The position numbers and the translations under genes are program-made. 45,230 bases of DNA from contig CALDYP010000005.1 of the NCBI GenBank assembly GCA_937944445.1, positions 1 to 45,230 on the forward strand, written 5' to 3'. Under the pieces are notes generated by a model. It saw only the letters and a list, made by a program, of their open reading frames with translations, did not search any database and was not told the DNA's origin. Below are positions 33,344 to 42,435 of this stretch, piece after piece; the first letter of the stretch is position 1, and each line of letters begins with the position of its first letter. Source of the stretch: an uncultured Anaerolineae bacterium. Its GTDB lineage: Bacteria > Chloroflexota > Anaerolineae > Aggregatilineales > Phototrophicaceae.

Positions 33344-34214
33344 GATGCAAATCTATCGGCGGCGCAACGGCTGGAGCATCGCTGCCGACGCCCTCACGGT
33401 GCTCATCAGCGTGATTTGGCTGCTGCCGCTCATCGCCAGCGTGTTCATGAGCTTGCGGCCAGCCAGCCGCCCGCTGAGCCAAGATACCCTGCTTTGGGCG
33501 CTCACTGCAGCTGATGAGAGGGGCATTTTTCTGCCGTGGTTCACCCTTGAGAACTACGAGCGCGCCCTGCTGATCGCGCCGTGGGGGTCGCACTACCTGT
33601 CTAGCATCATCTTCGTGGTGGGCACGCTGGTGGTGCAGTGGTTCACGGTGACGTTTGCCGGCTACGCCTTCGCGCGGATGCGCTTCGTCGGGCGGGATCT
33701 GCTGCTGTACCTGATCCTCTTGCAGTTGATGATCCCGGCGGGGGTGCTGCTGGTGCAGAACTTCGCCACAATTCGCCAGCTTGGACTGTATGACACGCAC
33801 ATCGCCATGATGATCCCGTATTGGGCGTCGGCCTTCGGCACGCTGTTGATGCGCCAAGCCTTCCGCGAAGTGCCGATTGAGCTGGAAGAAGCGGCGCGCA
33901 TCGACGGCGCGAACCTGTTTCAAATCTTGTGGCGCGTGTACATCCCGCTGTCGATTCCGTCTCTGCTGGCCTTTTCGATTGTGAGCGTCAGCAGCCATTG
34001 GAACGAACTGCTCTGGCCGCTGATCATCACGCGCTCGCCAGAGGTGCGGCCTTTGACCGTCGGGCTGAATCAACTCTTTACCACGTCTGACACAGGCGCA
34101 GCCTACGGCCTGCTGATGGCGGGCACGCTCATGGTGATCTCGCCCTTGATTGTGCTGTTCGTGCTGTTCCAGAAGCAGTTCATCAACAGCTTTGCCTCCA
34201 GTGGATTGAAATAA
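33333..34214 (+). CDS. Carbohydrate ABC transporter permease 2 (UgpE/MalG type)
   Basis: A 293-residue permease with six hydrophobic segments and the EAA loop EEAARIDGANLFQILWRVYIP (partly shown; from about residue 185). It ends VLFQKQFINSFASSGLK, the conserved C-terminal FxxxFxxGxxxGxxK-type tail of MalG proteins. It overlaps permease 1 by 11 bases, so translation is coupled. No nucleotide-binding subunit is encoded in the window, so the importer probably shares a general MsmK/MalK-type ATPase encoded elsewhere. Confidence 0.95.
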   Translation: MSAEMQIYRRRNGWSIAADALTVLISVIWLLPLIASVFMSLRPASRPLSQDTLLWALTAADERGIFLPWFTLENYERALLIAPWGSHYLSSIIFVVGTLVVQWFTVTFAGYAFARMRFVGRDLLLYLILLQLMIPAGVLLVQNFATIRQLGLYDTHIAMMIPYWASAFGTLLMRQAFREVPIELEEAARIDGANLFQILWRVYIPLSIPSLLAFSIVSVSSHWNELLWPLIITRSPEVRPLTVGLNQLFTTSDTGAAYGLLMAGTLMVISPLIVLFVLFQKQFINSFASSGLK

Positions 34215-34240
34215 CGGGCACAACCTGCCCCGTCTGTTGG
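34215..34240. repeat. Degenerate family A-like sequence
   Basis: CGGGCACAACCTGCCCCGTCTG after the permease 2 stop resembles a decayed repeat core. Weak; listed because of its position after the operon. Confidence 0.35.
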
Positions 34241-34299
34241 TTCATCCGGGTGGTAGCTACCTCTTAGTCTCCACAATCGCATCTGCGCTCGAAAACTGC

Positions 34300-34305
34300 T
34301 AGAAT
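34300..34305 (+). promoter_or_regulatory. Candidate -10 element of the sensor kinase gene
   Basis: TAGAAT in the context ACTGCTAGAAT, nearly the same as ACTGCTTAGAAT before the GT4 gene; 30 bases before the ATG. Confidence 0.35.
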
Positions 34306-34335
34306 CAGCGTAGGTGTACGATTAGCGCGTGTCAC

Positions 34336-37300
34336 ATGACCAGCCCAATGTCCCAAACTCGTTTCTCAATCGGCATCTATGGTCTGCAGGAGCCGATGCG
34401 CTCGGACTTGGTGGCGATTGTCAGCCGATTGAACGGTGAAGTGCAAATCGCTGAGGATGTCGCTCAACTTCAAACATGGAGCGGCACGCAGCCTGTTGAC
34501 GCGGTGATGATCGACGATGAGCTGTTGGAACAAGATGCCGCGTTGCAAGCCTTCGTCCGCAGCGCCACGCCGTCTATCGCGCTGACGCACTACCTTATGC
34601 GAACAGAGCGGCTGCTTGAACTAGGGGTATCGGATGTCTTCTCGTACCAACTTAACCGTGATCTGCTGGCGCGCCGCCTTGAGAACAACGTGATCGCTTA
34701 TCGCGCGCGGCGGCAGATGAGCACTTACCGCGGGCGATTTGAAGCGCTCTACGACGATGCGCCGGTCATGATGCACGTTCTATCGACAGAGGGCGTCCTG
34801 CTGCGCGCCAACCGGCAGTGGCTCAAGACGTTGGGCTACCGCGCTGAAGAGGTCGAAGGCAAGCCCTACGCGAACGTGCTGGCTCCAGAGCTGCGTGCAC
34901 TGTTCCCAGAACGGCTAGAAAAGTTGTTCAAGCAGGGCTTTGTGCGCGATTTTGCAGCAGTCTTGATCGCCGCTGATGGCACGCCGCATCACTTCATGAT
35001 CGATTCTAACGTGTTCCTTGACGCCAGCGGTGAGCAGGTGACCGTGTCGATGCTGCGCGACGTGACCGACATCCAGCGCAGCGAAGCCCGCCTAGCACAA
35101 TCTAACCGTCTCTATCAAGCGATTTTTGAAGGGGCCAACGACGCAATTTTGCTGATCGACCCGGTCACACGCTGCGTCATTGAGGCCAACCCTGCCGCCT
35201 GCCGCCTGCTCGGCTACAGCCGCGAAGAGCTAGCCGAGCGAGACATCATCACGCTAGAAAGCGATGACGCCTTGTTCGCGATGTTGGATGCATCCTCTGC
35301 TAGCCGCCGGACCTTCTTTGACGATGTGATGCTGCGCCGCAAAGATGGCTCATACGTCCCCGTTGAGGTAAACAGCCGCATGATCGAATTTGACGGGCAT
35401 CCAGCCGTCTTGGCGATCTTGCGCAACATCAGCGCCCGCCATTTGCTGCTGCAAAAAGAGAAGGCGACGCGACTGCTAGCCGAGACGCTGCGCGACAGCG
35501 CCGACGCCTTCACCCACGCCGAGACGGTCAACGACGTGTTAGACACGGCCATTGCGATGGTGCGGCGTGTCATTCCGGCGCCCGCCGCCAACGTCGCGCA
35601 GCTGCAAGCGGATCACGTGCGGCTGCTGCGCTGGAGCGGCTACAGCGAGTTTGGCTTCCGCGATGAAGACATAGCCGCCATTCGCATCAGCCTCGACTAC
35701 GTGCCGCATTACCGAGAGATGATCGAGACAGGGCGTGCCATCTACTACCCAGACGTGGCGCGCGTCGGTTGGCCGAACGTCAAAATGCCCACCAGCGATT
35801 GGATCCGCTCGTGGATGGGCGTGCCGCTGCTGCTGCGTGACCAAGTCTACGGCTTCTTGAACGTCGACAGCCCAGCGGTCAACGCCTTCACATCCGAACA
35901 CATCGAATCGATGGAGGTGTTCGCGCGGCAGGCGTCCATCGCGTTGGAGCGCGCCACGCTGCTAGAAGAGCTGCGCGCGGCCAAAGCCTCGCTGGAACAG
36001 ACGGTAGCCGAGCGCACCAACGCGCTCAGCCAAGCGAACCGTTCGCTGCGCACCTACATCGACGAGCTGCGCACCACCCAAGAGGCGCTGGCCCAAGAGC
36101 GCAGCCTGCTGCAGAAGATCATCAACAGCATCAGCGACATGATCTACGTCAAAGATCGAGACGGTCGCTACCTGCTGGTTAACCAATCAACGATGAACGC
36201 TGTGGGCGCGCAGCAGCCAGAAGAGGTGATCGGGCGAACGATGGAAGATTTCTTCGACCCCGACTACACCGCGCTGCACCGCGACATCAACGAGCGCGTC
36301 TTCACCACCGGCCAAGCCGTGATCAACTTCCACAACACCATGCGCTATGCCGATGGAACGATCCACCGCCAACTGCTGAGCAAATACCCCCTCCACGACG
36401 CACAAGGCAGCGTGATCGGGCTGGTTGGGGTCAACCGCGACATCACCGAGATCGAGCTGATTGAGCAAAACCTGCGCGAGGAGCGCGAACAGCTCGGCCA
36501 AGTGCTGCGCAGCGCGCGCTGCCTGCTGTGGACGGCTTCAGTCACCCAGCAAGAGGAGTCCATCCGGTGGGAGTTTCAGATCATCAACGAAGAGGCCGCC
36601 CAAGAGCTGCTGCCGCTGACGTTGAACGGCCAGCGTTACAGCGACTGTTGGCCCCAGAGCATCCTACCAGAGGACGCGCAACGCCGCGACTACACGCTGC
36701 GCACGCACCTCATGTTTAACCGCCCCAGCTTCAACCATGAAATCCGCTGTTATGCCGCTGACGGCAGCATGATGTGGCTGGCGGAGGACGTCATCATCAA
36801 ATACACAGGCGATCAGACCTATCGCCTCGTTGGGGTGTGCACCGACATCACCGAGCGCAAAGCGTCTGAAGCGGCGCTGCAAACTGCCTACGACGACCTT
36901 GAGCAGCGCATCCAGCAGCGCATGGCCGAGCTGATTGAGGTCAACCAAGCCCTGCGCGCCGAGATCGTCGAACGCCAGCGCGCCGAAGAGTCTGAGCGCC
37001 GCCAACGCCTGCTGGCCGAAGCGCTCAGCCAAAGCTTGGCCACGCTCAACAGCAGCTTTGACCGCGATGCGCTCTTTGAGTACTTGCTCGACAGCATCGA
37101 AGACATCATCCCCCATCGCGCTGCGAACATCACCCTCGTTGATCCGCAGACGCTCACCGGGCAGATCGTGCGCCTGCGCGGCTACCCCAACGCCGACTTT
37201 GTGAAGCACCAACAAGTGCCGATCTACAAGATGCCGGACAAGTTGCAAATCCTGCGCGAGGGCACACACTTCATCGTTTCCGACACGCACGAGTATGAGC

Positions 37301-38604
37301 ACTGGCTGCACCAACCCGAATTTAGTTGGATTCGTTCGTCGCTCTCTGTGCCGATCACGCTCGATGAGGGGGTGATCGGCTTTCTCAACGTAGACAGCGA
37401 TCAGCCGCACAACTTTACCGTGCAGCACGCGGAATGGCTGACGGCCTTCGCCAATCAAGCAGCGCTGGCCCTGCGCAACGCCCGCTTGGTTGAGCAGATT
37501 CGCCACTACGCCGCCGATTTAGAGCGCGTCGCTCAGACGCGCACGGCACAGCTTCGCGCGGCGCTGGGGTCGATCCGCGATGGGCTGATCTACCACAACC
37601 TCGATCAAGAGGCGCAGTACCTCAATCGGGCGTTGGTGGACATGCTGGGCTACAGCCACCACGAGTGGATGGCCAGCGCCATAGATTACCGCCAGATCAT
37701 CGATGGCACAGAAGAGGCCGTCAAGCAGCAGCTCGAGCGCATCGATCAGTTGGTGCGCCGGCGCGACTACGCTCAAGAAGAGGTGACGCTGCGCCGCAAG
37801 GACGGCAGCACCTTCCCGGCGCTGCTCGCGCGGGTTGTCGTGCGCGATGAGGACAGCCAAGCGCTGGGCACGCTGACGCTCATCCGCGACATCAGCGAGG
37901 AAAAAGCGCTGCAAGAACAGCGTGAACGCTTCATCGCCAACGCCTCGCACGAGCTGCGCACGCCCATCGCCAACATGAAGACGCGCCTCTACTTGATGAC
38001 GCGCAAACCGGAGAGCATCGCTGAGAACCTTGAGATCTTGTCCAAAGTGACCAATTGGATGCAGCGCCTCGTAGACGATATGTTCGACCTATCGCGCTTT
38101 CAACACGGCATTCTTGAACTGGATCGCGAGCCGGTCGACATCCGCAGCTTGCTGCGTGAGGTGATGATGTTCCAACAGCCTGAAGCCGAGCGCCGCGACA
38201 TCCTGCTGACGCTCAAAGCGCCCACGGAACCCGTCATCGTCTCCGTGGATGTCTATCGGATCATGCAAGTCTTCTCGAATTTGGTGAGCAACGCGCTCCA
38301 CTATACGCCGGTGGATGGGCGCGTGTCGGTTGAAGTGCAGTTGAACGCCGACGCCGACCCGCGCGAGGTGGTCATCAGCGTGGCAGATACGGGTGCAGGC
38401 ATTGCGGAAGAGCAGCTCGAGCACGTCTTCAAGCCTTTCTACCGCGGCACGACCGAGAGCAAAGGCGCGGGGCTGGGGCTGGCCATCTCGCAGGAGATCG
38501 TCACGCTGCATGGGGGGCACATTACGGTTGAAAGCACAGTCGGCATTGGCAGCCGCTTCACGGTGCATCTGCCGCTGGAAGACGTGGCCTTAGATGAGCG
38601 ATGA
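34336..38604 (+). CDS. Large PAS/GAF sensor histidine kinase with pseudo-receiver N-terminus
   Basis: A 1422-residue soluble kinase with no membrane segments. Residues about 8-125 resemble a receiver domain but lack its acidic pocket and lysine. Then: PAS (133-255), PAS (256-368), GAF (388-542), coiled coil, PAS (591-708), PAS-like (721-845), coiled coil, GAF (901-1051), PAS (1071-1191). HisKA has phospho-acceptor His1205 (NASHELRTP). The HATPase has N-box Asn1319 (SNALHYT), G1 DTGAGI (1351-1356) and G2 KGAGLGLAI (1376-1384). The two GAF domains share the segment WIRS-x3-VP, suggesting an internal duplication. Ligands are unknown. No response regulator is adjacent. Its stop overlaps the next start (ATGA). 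Confidence 0.95.
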   Translation: MTSPMSQTRFSIGIYGLQEPMRSDLVAIVSRLNGEVQIAEDVAQLQTWSGTQPVDAVMIDDELLEQDAALQAFVRSATPSIALTHYLMRTERLLELGVSDVFSYQLNRDLLARRLENNVIAYRARRQMSTYRGRFEALYDDAPVMMHVLSTEGVLLRANRQWLKTLGYRAEEVEGKPYANVLAPELRALFPERLEKLFKQGFVRDFAAVLIAADGTPHHFMIDSNVFLDASGEQVTVSMLRDVTDIQRSEARLAQSNRLYQAIFEGANDAILLIDPVTRCVIEANPAACRLLGYSREELAERDIITLESDDALFAMLDASSASRRTFFDDVMLRRKDGSYVPVEVNSRMIEFDGHPAVLAILRNISARHLLLQKEKATRLLAETLRDSADAFTHAETVNDVLDTAIAMVRRVIPAPAANVAQLQADHVRLLRWSGYSEFGFRDEDIAAIRISLDYVPHYREMIETGRAIYYPDVARVGWPNVKMPTSDWIRSWMGVPLLLRDQVYGFLNVDSPAVNAFTSEHIESMEVFARQASIALERATLLEELRAAKASLEQTVAERTNALSQANRSLRTYIDELRTTQEALAQERSLLQKIINSISDMIYVKDRDGRYLLVNQSTMNAVGAQQPEEVIGRTMEDFFDPDYTALHRDINERVFTTGQAVINFHNTMRYADGTIHRQLLSKYPLHDAQGSVIGLVGVNRDITEIELIEQNLREEREQLGQVLRSARCLLWTASVTQQEESIRWEFQIINEEAAQELLPLTLNGQRYSDCWPQSILPEDAQRRDYTLRTHLMFNRPSFNHEIRCYAADGSMMWLAEDVIIKYTGDQTYRLVGVCTDITERKASEAALQTAYDDLEQRIQQRMAELIEVNQALRAEIVERQRAEESERRQRLLAEALSQSLATLNSSFDRDALFEYLLDSIEDIIPHRAANITLVDPQTLTGQIVRLRGYPNADFVKHQQVPIYKMPDKLQILREGTHFIVSDTHEYEHWLHQPEFSWIRSSLSVPITLDEGVIGFLNVDSDQPHNFTVQHAEWLTAFANQAALALRNARLVEQIRHYAADLERVAQTRTAQLRAALGSIRDGLIYHNLDQEAQYLNRALVDMLGYSHHEWMASAIDYRQIIDGTEEAVKQQLERIDQLVRRRDYAQEEVTLRRKDGSTFPALLARVVVRDEDSQALGTLTLIRDISEEKALQEQRERFIANASHELRTPIANMKTRLYLMTRKPESIAENLEILSKVTNWMQRLVDDMFDLSRFQHGILELDREPVDIRSLLREVMMFQQPEAERRDILLTLKAPTEPVIVSVDVYRIMQVFSNLVSNALHYTPVDGRVSVEVQLNADADPREVVISVADTGAGIAEEQLEHVFKPFYRGTTESKGAGLGLAISQEIVTLHGGHITVESTVGIGSRFTVHLPLEDVALDER

Positions 38605-39332
38605 ACACCCTTGAGCAAGCGCACGCCCTGCTGCTGACGGGCGATGTGGACGACGCACTAGCCCTGTTGAATGGGATAGACGGCGACGACGCGCGCCGCC
38701 TGCGCGCGCAGCTCTTGACGCGGCAAGTACAGTCAGATCAAGCGCTGGCCGAGCTTGCCGCCATCGAGCAGCCTACGATGGAGGATGCGCTGCTGCGCGC
38801 CCGGCTGCTGAACGCGCTGGAGCGCCCGCACGAGGCCGCCGCGCTGCTGCGCGCGCTGCACACCGCAGCGCCACACGACAAACGCCTGTGCGAGCTGCTG
38901 TACGACCAGCTCATGGCGATGGGCGAGGCGCAGGCCGCCGCTGAGGTTGCCCGACCGCTGAGCGACGATTGGCGCTGGCGGCTGCGCTTAGCAGAGGCGC
39001 AGGTTGAGGCAAGCCAACCTGAGTCGGCGCTGGCCAGCTATGACCACGTTCTGAGCGCCCTGCGCCGCCGCCACGCCGACGCCATCCCCCCTTACCTGAT
39101 GAGCGCGCACCTCTCCGCGTTGATTGGGGCGGCAGACGCGGCGATCCGCTGTGAACAATTTGAGCAAGCCCGCGGCTACCTTGCTGCAGCAGCCGCCCAG
39201 TCGGATGACCCAGCCATCGCTGTCTACGACGCGTTGGCGCGGCGCGGCCTCGGCGACCCGCTCGCAGAGGCCGCCCTGCAAGCCGCCCTCGCCCAATGCA
39301 GCCCCACCCTGCGAGCGGCGCTTGAGGGATGA
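38601..39332 (+). CDS. TPR-like helical repeat protein coupled to the sensor kinase
   Basis: A 243-residue soluble Ala/Leu-rich protein whose start codon overlaps the kinase stop (ATGA), so it is made together with the kinase. Helical pairs with TPR-like spacing can be seen (EQAHALLLTGDVDDALALLN; ALLRARLLNALERPHEAAAL; RLAEAQVEASQPESALASYD). No enzyme motif is present. It may act as a scaffold or modulator of the kinase. Followed by repeat DNA. Confidence 0.8.
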   Translation: MNTLEQAHALLLTGDVDDALALLNGIDGDDARRLRAQLLTRQVQSDQALAELAAIEQPTMEDALLRARLLNALERPHEAAALLRALHTAAPHDKRLCELLYDQLMAMGEAQAAAEVARPLSDDWRWRLRLAEAQVEASQPESALASYDHVLSALRRRHADAIPPYLMSAHLSALIGAADAAIRCEQFEQARGYLAAAAAQSDDPAIAVYDALARRGLGDPLAEAALQAALAQCSPTLRAALEG

Positions 39333-39373
39333 ACGCGCGGAGCATTGCTGAAGGCTGAACCCTCTGGCTAGGT

Positions 39374-39461
39374 CGAGGAGGGCGCAAGCGCTGTCCCTAC
39401 GGCGGTAATTCCCTATGGTGGTAATGTAATTTTGTAGGGACGCGGCCTGCCGTGTCCGTAG
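39374..39461. repeat. Two family A repeats
   Basis: GAGGAGGGCGCAAGCGCTGTCCCTAC (about 39375-39400) and GTAGGGACGCGGCCTGCCGTGTCC (39434-39457) face each other in the 213-base gap between the helical-repeat gene and the phosphatase gene. The short duplicated words TGGTGGTAATGTAAT lie between them. Confidence 0.75.
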
Positions 39462-39500
39462 GTGAGGGGATTATCAGTTTAATTTAGACACGCCCTGCGC

Positions 39501-39506
39501 TACAAT
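39501..39506 (+). promoter_or_regulatory. Candidate -10 element TACAAT
   Basis: 40 bases before the ATG at 39546, with TTTAAT 17 bases upstream as a weak -35 element. Confidence 0.35.
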
Positions 39507-39545
39507 GCGGTCTGTTTGCCAATCGAGATCACAGGCCGCTTTTTT

Positions 39546-40526
39546 ATGTCCATCACCCCCCTCATCGACGCTGTTCGGGACGCTGTGACGCTGTGCCGCA
39601 CCTTGCAGGCGCAGGCCGTGCAGGGCATCAACAAATTCAGCCAAGCCAAAGGCAGCAGCGAGCCAGTCACCATTGCGGACTACGGCGCGCAGGCGCTCAT
39701 CGGGCGGGCACTCATGCAGCACTTCCCCGATGACGGCGTCATCAGCGAGGAGAGCGGCCAGCAGTTCGCCAGCCTCGTCAGCCCTGAGCGGCAGCAGGCC
39801 GTGATCGCCGCCTTGAGCGACGTGCTCGGCCTGCCCGTCAGCGTGGACGAGGTCATCGAATGGCTGGACTTCGGCAAGGAGCGCCGCGCCCGCCGCGTGT
39901 GGGTGATCGACCCCATCGACGGCACGCGCGGCTTCATCGCTGGGCGGCACTACGCGATCTGCGTCGGGCTGCTCGTGGATGGCCACCCCAGCGCGGGCGT
40001 GATCGGCGCGCCGATGTACGCCGACGGCGCAGGCGCGATCTTCTACGGCGACGAGGGCGGCCTGCATCGGCTGAACCTTGCTACCGGCCACGCTGAGCGC
40101 GTCCACGTTTCGACGCGCCAAGACCCCAGCGAGTGGGTCGCTGTCCAGAGCTACGAGGACGCTGTCCGCGGCCAGCGCGACGCCGTGCGCGTGCTGACCC
40201 AAGCCGGCTGGATCGACCGCGTGCCCGTGCGTGACATCGACAGCATGGAGAAGTACGCGCTGGTGGCCTGCGGTGACGCCGACATGATGATCCGCCTGCC
40301 GCAAGCGCACCGCTCAGCCCCGCACATGATCTGGGATCACGCCGCTGGGATCGCCCTCGTGCTAGCGGGCGGCGGCACCGCGACGGACTTTGACGGCAGC
40401 CCGCTGGACTTCACACAGGGCAAGGTGCTGCCGAATCAAGGGATGATCGTCAGCAGCGGGGTGATGCACGCTGAACTAGTGGAAGCCGCGCGCACCGTGG
40501 GCGGCGTGAAGCCGATCATCGTCTAG
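39546..40526 (+). CDS. Inositol monophosphatase family; 3'(2'),5'-bisphosphate nucleotidase-like
   Basis: A 326-residue Mg-dependent phosphatase. The metal and phosphate motifs are Glu68-Glu69 (ISEESG), DPIDGT (122-127) and WDHAAG (263-268). The insertion before DPIDGT and the segment YTIADYG-like VTIADYGAQALI resemble Hal2/CysQ-type nucleotidases that convert PAP to AMP, important when sulfate is assimilated. Inositol phosphatase activity is the alternative. Start at 39546 is uncertain (TTG at 39516 is in frame; neither has a strong ribosome site). It is convergent with the glycosyltransferase gene; both stops share CTAG. Confidence 0.9.
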   Translation: MSITPLIDAVRDAVTLCRTLQAQAVQGINKFSQAKGSSEPVTIADYGAQALIGRALMQHFPDDGVISEESGQQFASLVSPERQQAVIAALSDVLGLPVSVDEVIEWLDFGKERRARRVWVIDPIDGTRGFIAGRHYAICVGLLVDGHPSAGVIGAPMYADGAGAIFYGDEGGLHRLNLATGHAERVHVSTRQDPSEWVAVQSYEDAVRGQRDAVRVLTQAGWIDRVPVRDIDSMEKYALVACGDADMMIRLPQAHRSAPHMIWDHAAGIALVLAGGGTATDFDGSPLDFTQGKVLPNQGMIVSSGVMHAELVEAARTVGGVKPIIV

Positions 40527-41698
40527 AGATACGCACGCAGCACGTCCACCAGCTGGCGCGCGCGATGCCGGAAGGTGTGCTCCGCCAGCAACCGCGCGCG
40601 GGCGCGTTCCCCCACGGCGCGGCGTTCGGCCTCATGCGTCAGCAGGTAGCGGTAGCGGTCAATCGCTTCCTCCGCGCTGTGGACGATGAACACTTCACGC
40701 CCCGGCTCAAACCACAGCTCTAATCCATCGTAGGGGTTGGCGACGATGCACGCGCCGAGCGCGGCCAGCTCAAACGGGCGCGAGGACGACGAGCCGTGAA
40801 CGCTGGCGTGCGCCCCGCGCGTGATGCACAAGTTGATGCGGCTGCGGCAGGCGTATTCGCGCAGCTTGCTGAAGCTCAAGTAGGGCAGCAGTTGGGCGCG
40901 CCCCACGTCGCCCAAGCCTAGCCCACGCACGCGGAACGTCGCCTCGGGCAGCGCGTTGGACGGGTCGCGCAGCATGGCGTCGATCCACTCACCGCGGTAT
41001 TCGCGCCCGTGGCCGTAGAACAGCACGTCGATGTCCTGCGCCAGCGGCAGCGGGCTGAACACGTCAGGGTCAGCGCCGTACCAGACCGTGTGGGCAGCCC
41101 GCGCGCCGAGCGCTTCCAGCAGCGCACAGCCGCCAGTGCTGTTGCTGATGAAGGCCGCGTACTCGCTCAGGTCTGCGCCTTGATAGATGCGGAAGCCGCT
41201 GGCGAACCCCTGCATGTTGGGCAGGCTGGCGGGCACGTCGCCGTCGTAGTAGAAGCAGGGCTTGCGGTGCTTGGCGTAGAGCGCAGCCGGCACGCCGCGC
41301 AGGTGGTTGAGCGGCACAGTGAGGAACAGCAGCGCGTCCACGTCGGGGTGTTGGGTTAGCAGTCGGTCAAGGTGGCGTTCCCACAGGGGGGCGATGAGCG
41401 CTTGGGCGGTGCGCCGCACGAGCCGATCCGTGGCGCTTTCGTCGCGCGTGGGCGGCGTAGGGCGAGCGGGCAGGGCGCGCCGCGCCGTGTCGCGCAGCCA
41501 CTTGAACAAGTCACCCTGCCAGCGGGCCGGGTTGGCCGCCTGCCGCCACCACAGCGACTCAATTGGCTGGCCCTGATACGGCGCGGCGATCACCTCTACG
41601 CCGATTTCGTACAGCGCTTTGAGGAGCTGCCACCATGCGGGCGTCGCGGAAAAGGGCTGCGTTAAATCCAGCGACGAGACGACAACCAGCAGCTTCAT
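40523..41698 (-). CDS. CgeB-like glycosyltransferase
   Basis: A 391-residue GT-B protein. The start at 41698 gives MKLLVVVSSLD and overlaps the upstream thioesterase stop by four bases (ATGA). The central segment WYGADPDVFSPLP and DVLFYGHGREYRGEWID begin the C-terminal domain. SSRPFELAALGACIVANPYDGLELWFEPG (partly shown) matches the CgeB/Glyco_trans_1_2 donor site of family 4-type enzymes. The N-terminal domain is longer than usual, with a basic loop (about residues 65-95). It probably glycosylates a surface polymer or small molecule; acceptor unknown. Confidence 0.85.
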   Translation of the reverse strand: MKLLVVVSSLDLTQPFSATPAWWQLLKALYEIGVEVIAAPYQGQPIESLWWRQAANPARWQGDLFKWLRDTARRALPARPTPPTRDESATDRLVRRTAQALIAPLWERHLDRLLTQHPDVDALLFLTVPLNHLRGVPAALYAKHRKPCFYYDGDVPASLPNMQGFASGFRIYQGADLSEYAAFISNSTGGCALLEALGARAAHTVWYGADPDVFSPLPLAQDIDVLFYGHGREYRGEWIDAMLRDPSNALPEATFRVRGLGLGDVGRAQLLPYLSFSKLREYACRSRINLCITRGAHASVHGSSSSRPFELAALGACIVANPYDGLELWFEPGREVFIVHSAEEAIDRYRYLLTHEAERRAVGERARARLLAEHTFRHRARQLVDVLRAYL

Positions 41699-42087
41699 CC
41701 ACGATCCTGCAAGCGGGCGAGAAACCGATCCACGTGGATGATGTAGCGGACGTGCGTCCCCTCGCCGATCAGCTCGCGGTCGTCCCATGCGCGCACCTCA
41801 AACGTGATGCGACGATCTTCCACGTGCGTGACCTCGGCCACGGCTGTTACGGTCTCATAGAGGGGTGTAGCGGCGATGTGCTTCACGGCAATTTCGATCC
41901 CAACCGAGGAGAACTGTTCGTCGATGCCCGCTTCAATGGCACGAACGGCGGCGTTTTCCATCAACGCCACCAATGACGGCGTGGAGAATACTTGCAGCGA
42001 GCCGCTGCCCATCGCCACCGCGGACGTGGTTTCATCGGCAACGATGGAGGCCTCTCCGATCAGACCAACGCGAATCAAATGTGGCAT
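41695..42087 (-). CDS. Thioesterase, fluoroacetyl-CoA thioesterase (FlK)-like
   Basis: A 130-residue hot-dog fold protein. The FlK-type catalytic residues can be placed: Thr36 (STPSLVALMENAA), Glu44 and His70 (VKHIAATP). Members hydrolyse acyl-CoA esters; only a few act on fluoroacetyl-CoA, so the true substrate is unknown. It is translationally coupled to the glycosyltransferase gene downstream (ATGA). It is divergent from the small gene at 42160. Confidence 0.9.
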   Translation of the reverse strand: MPHLIRVGLIGEASIVADETTSAVAMGSGSLQVFSTPSLVALMENAAVRAIEAGIDEQFSSVGIEIAVKHIAATPLYETVTAVAEVTHVEDRRITFEVRAWDDRELIGEGTHVRYIIHVDRFLARLQDRG

Positions 42088-42130
42088 TGCACCATCCTAA
42101 CTCACTCGGATGTATACTTACCTTGTGGAG

Positions 42131-42136
42131 TATAAC
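42131..42136 (+). promoter_or_regulatory. Candidate -10 element TATAAC
   Basis: 24 bases before the ATG at 42160, in the 72-base divergent gap that also holds TATACTTACC at 42112. Confidence 0.3.
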
Positions 42137-42159
42137 GCCGATAGAGTGTGAAAGAAACG

Positions 42160-42423
42160 ATGTCAACTGACCAAGCTGTGATAGACCGCATTACCCGCGC
42201 CCAAGACAAGCACACAGAAGCGCTGCTGCGCCTGCCGAACGTGATCGGAACGGCGCTAGGCGTTAAGATGGTCAACGACGAGCCAACCGGCGATCTAGCG
42301 CTGGTAGTGCTAGTGCGGCACAAAGTGCCGCTGGAGAGCTTGAAACCCAACGAGCGCATCCCCGCCACGCTGGACGGAGTGCCGGTGGATGTGCAAGAAG
42401 TTGGGGATGTGTTAGCGTTTTAG
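42160..42423 (+). CDS. Stand-alone NAL1-type N-terminal domain protein
   Basis: An 87-residue protein from ATG 42160 (an in-frame GTG lies at 42148). The sequence LPNVIGTALGVKMV, LALVVLVRHKVPLESL, IPATLDGVPVDVQEVG is the domain that normally precedes a trypsin-like domain in bacterial/plant NAL1-type proteins, where it reads roughly G-x-G-x-K ... V-x-V-x-x-K-x-P ... IP-x-x-x-D-G-x-x-x-D-V-x-E. Here the protein stops right after it, with no protease domain downstream (the next gene is on the other strand). It is either a remnant or a free adaptor. Confidence 0.75.
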   Translation: MSTDQAVIDRITRAQDKHTEALLRLPNVIGTALGVKMVNDEPTGDLALVVLVRHKVPLESLKPNERIPATLDGVPVDVQEVGDVLAF

Positions 42424-42435
42424 GCGCGTGCAGCA

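Noticed and set aside
33291..34223. 310-residue open frame antisense to permease 2
   Set aside because: Same cause; the permease on the other strand has an EAA loop and six membrane segments.
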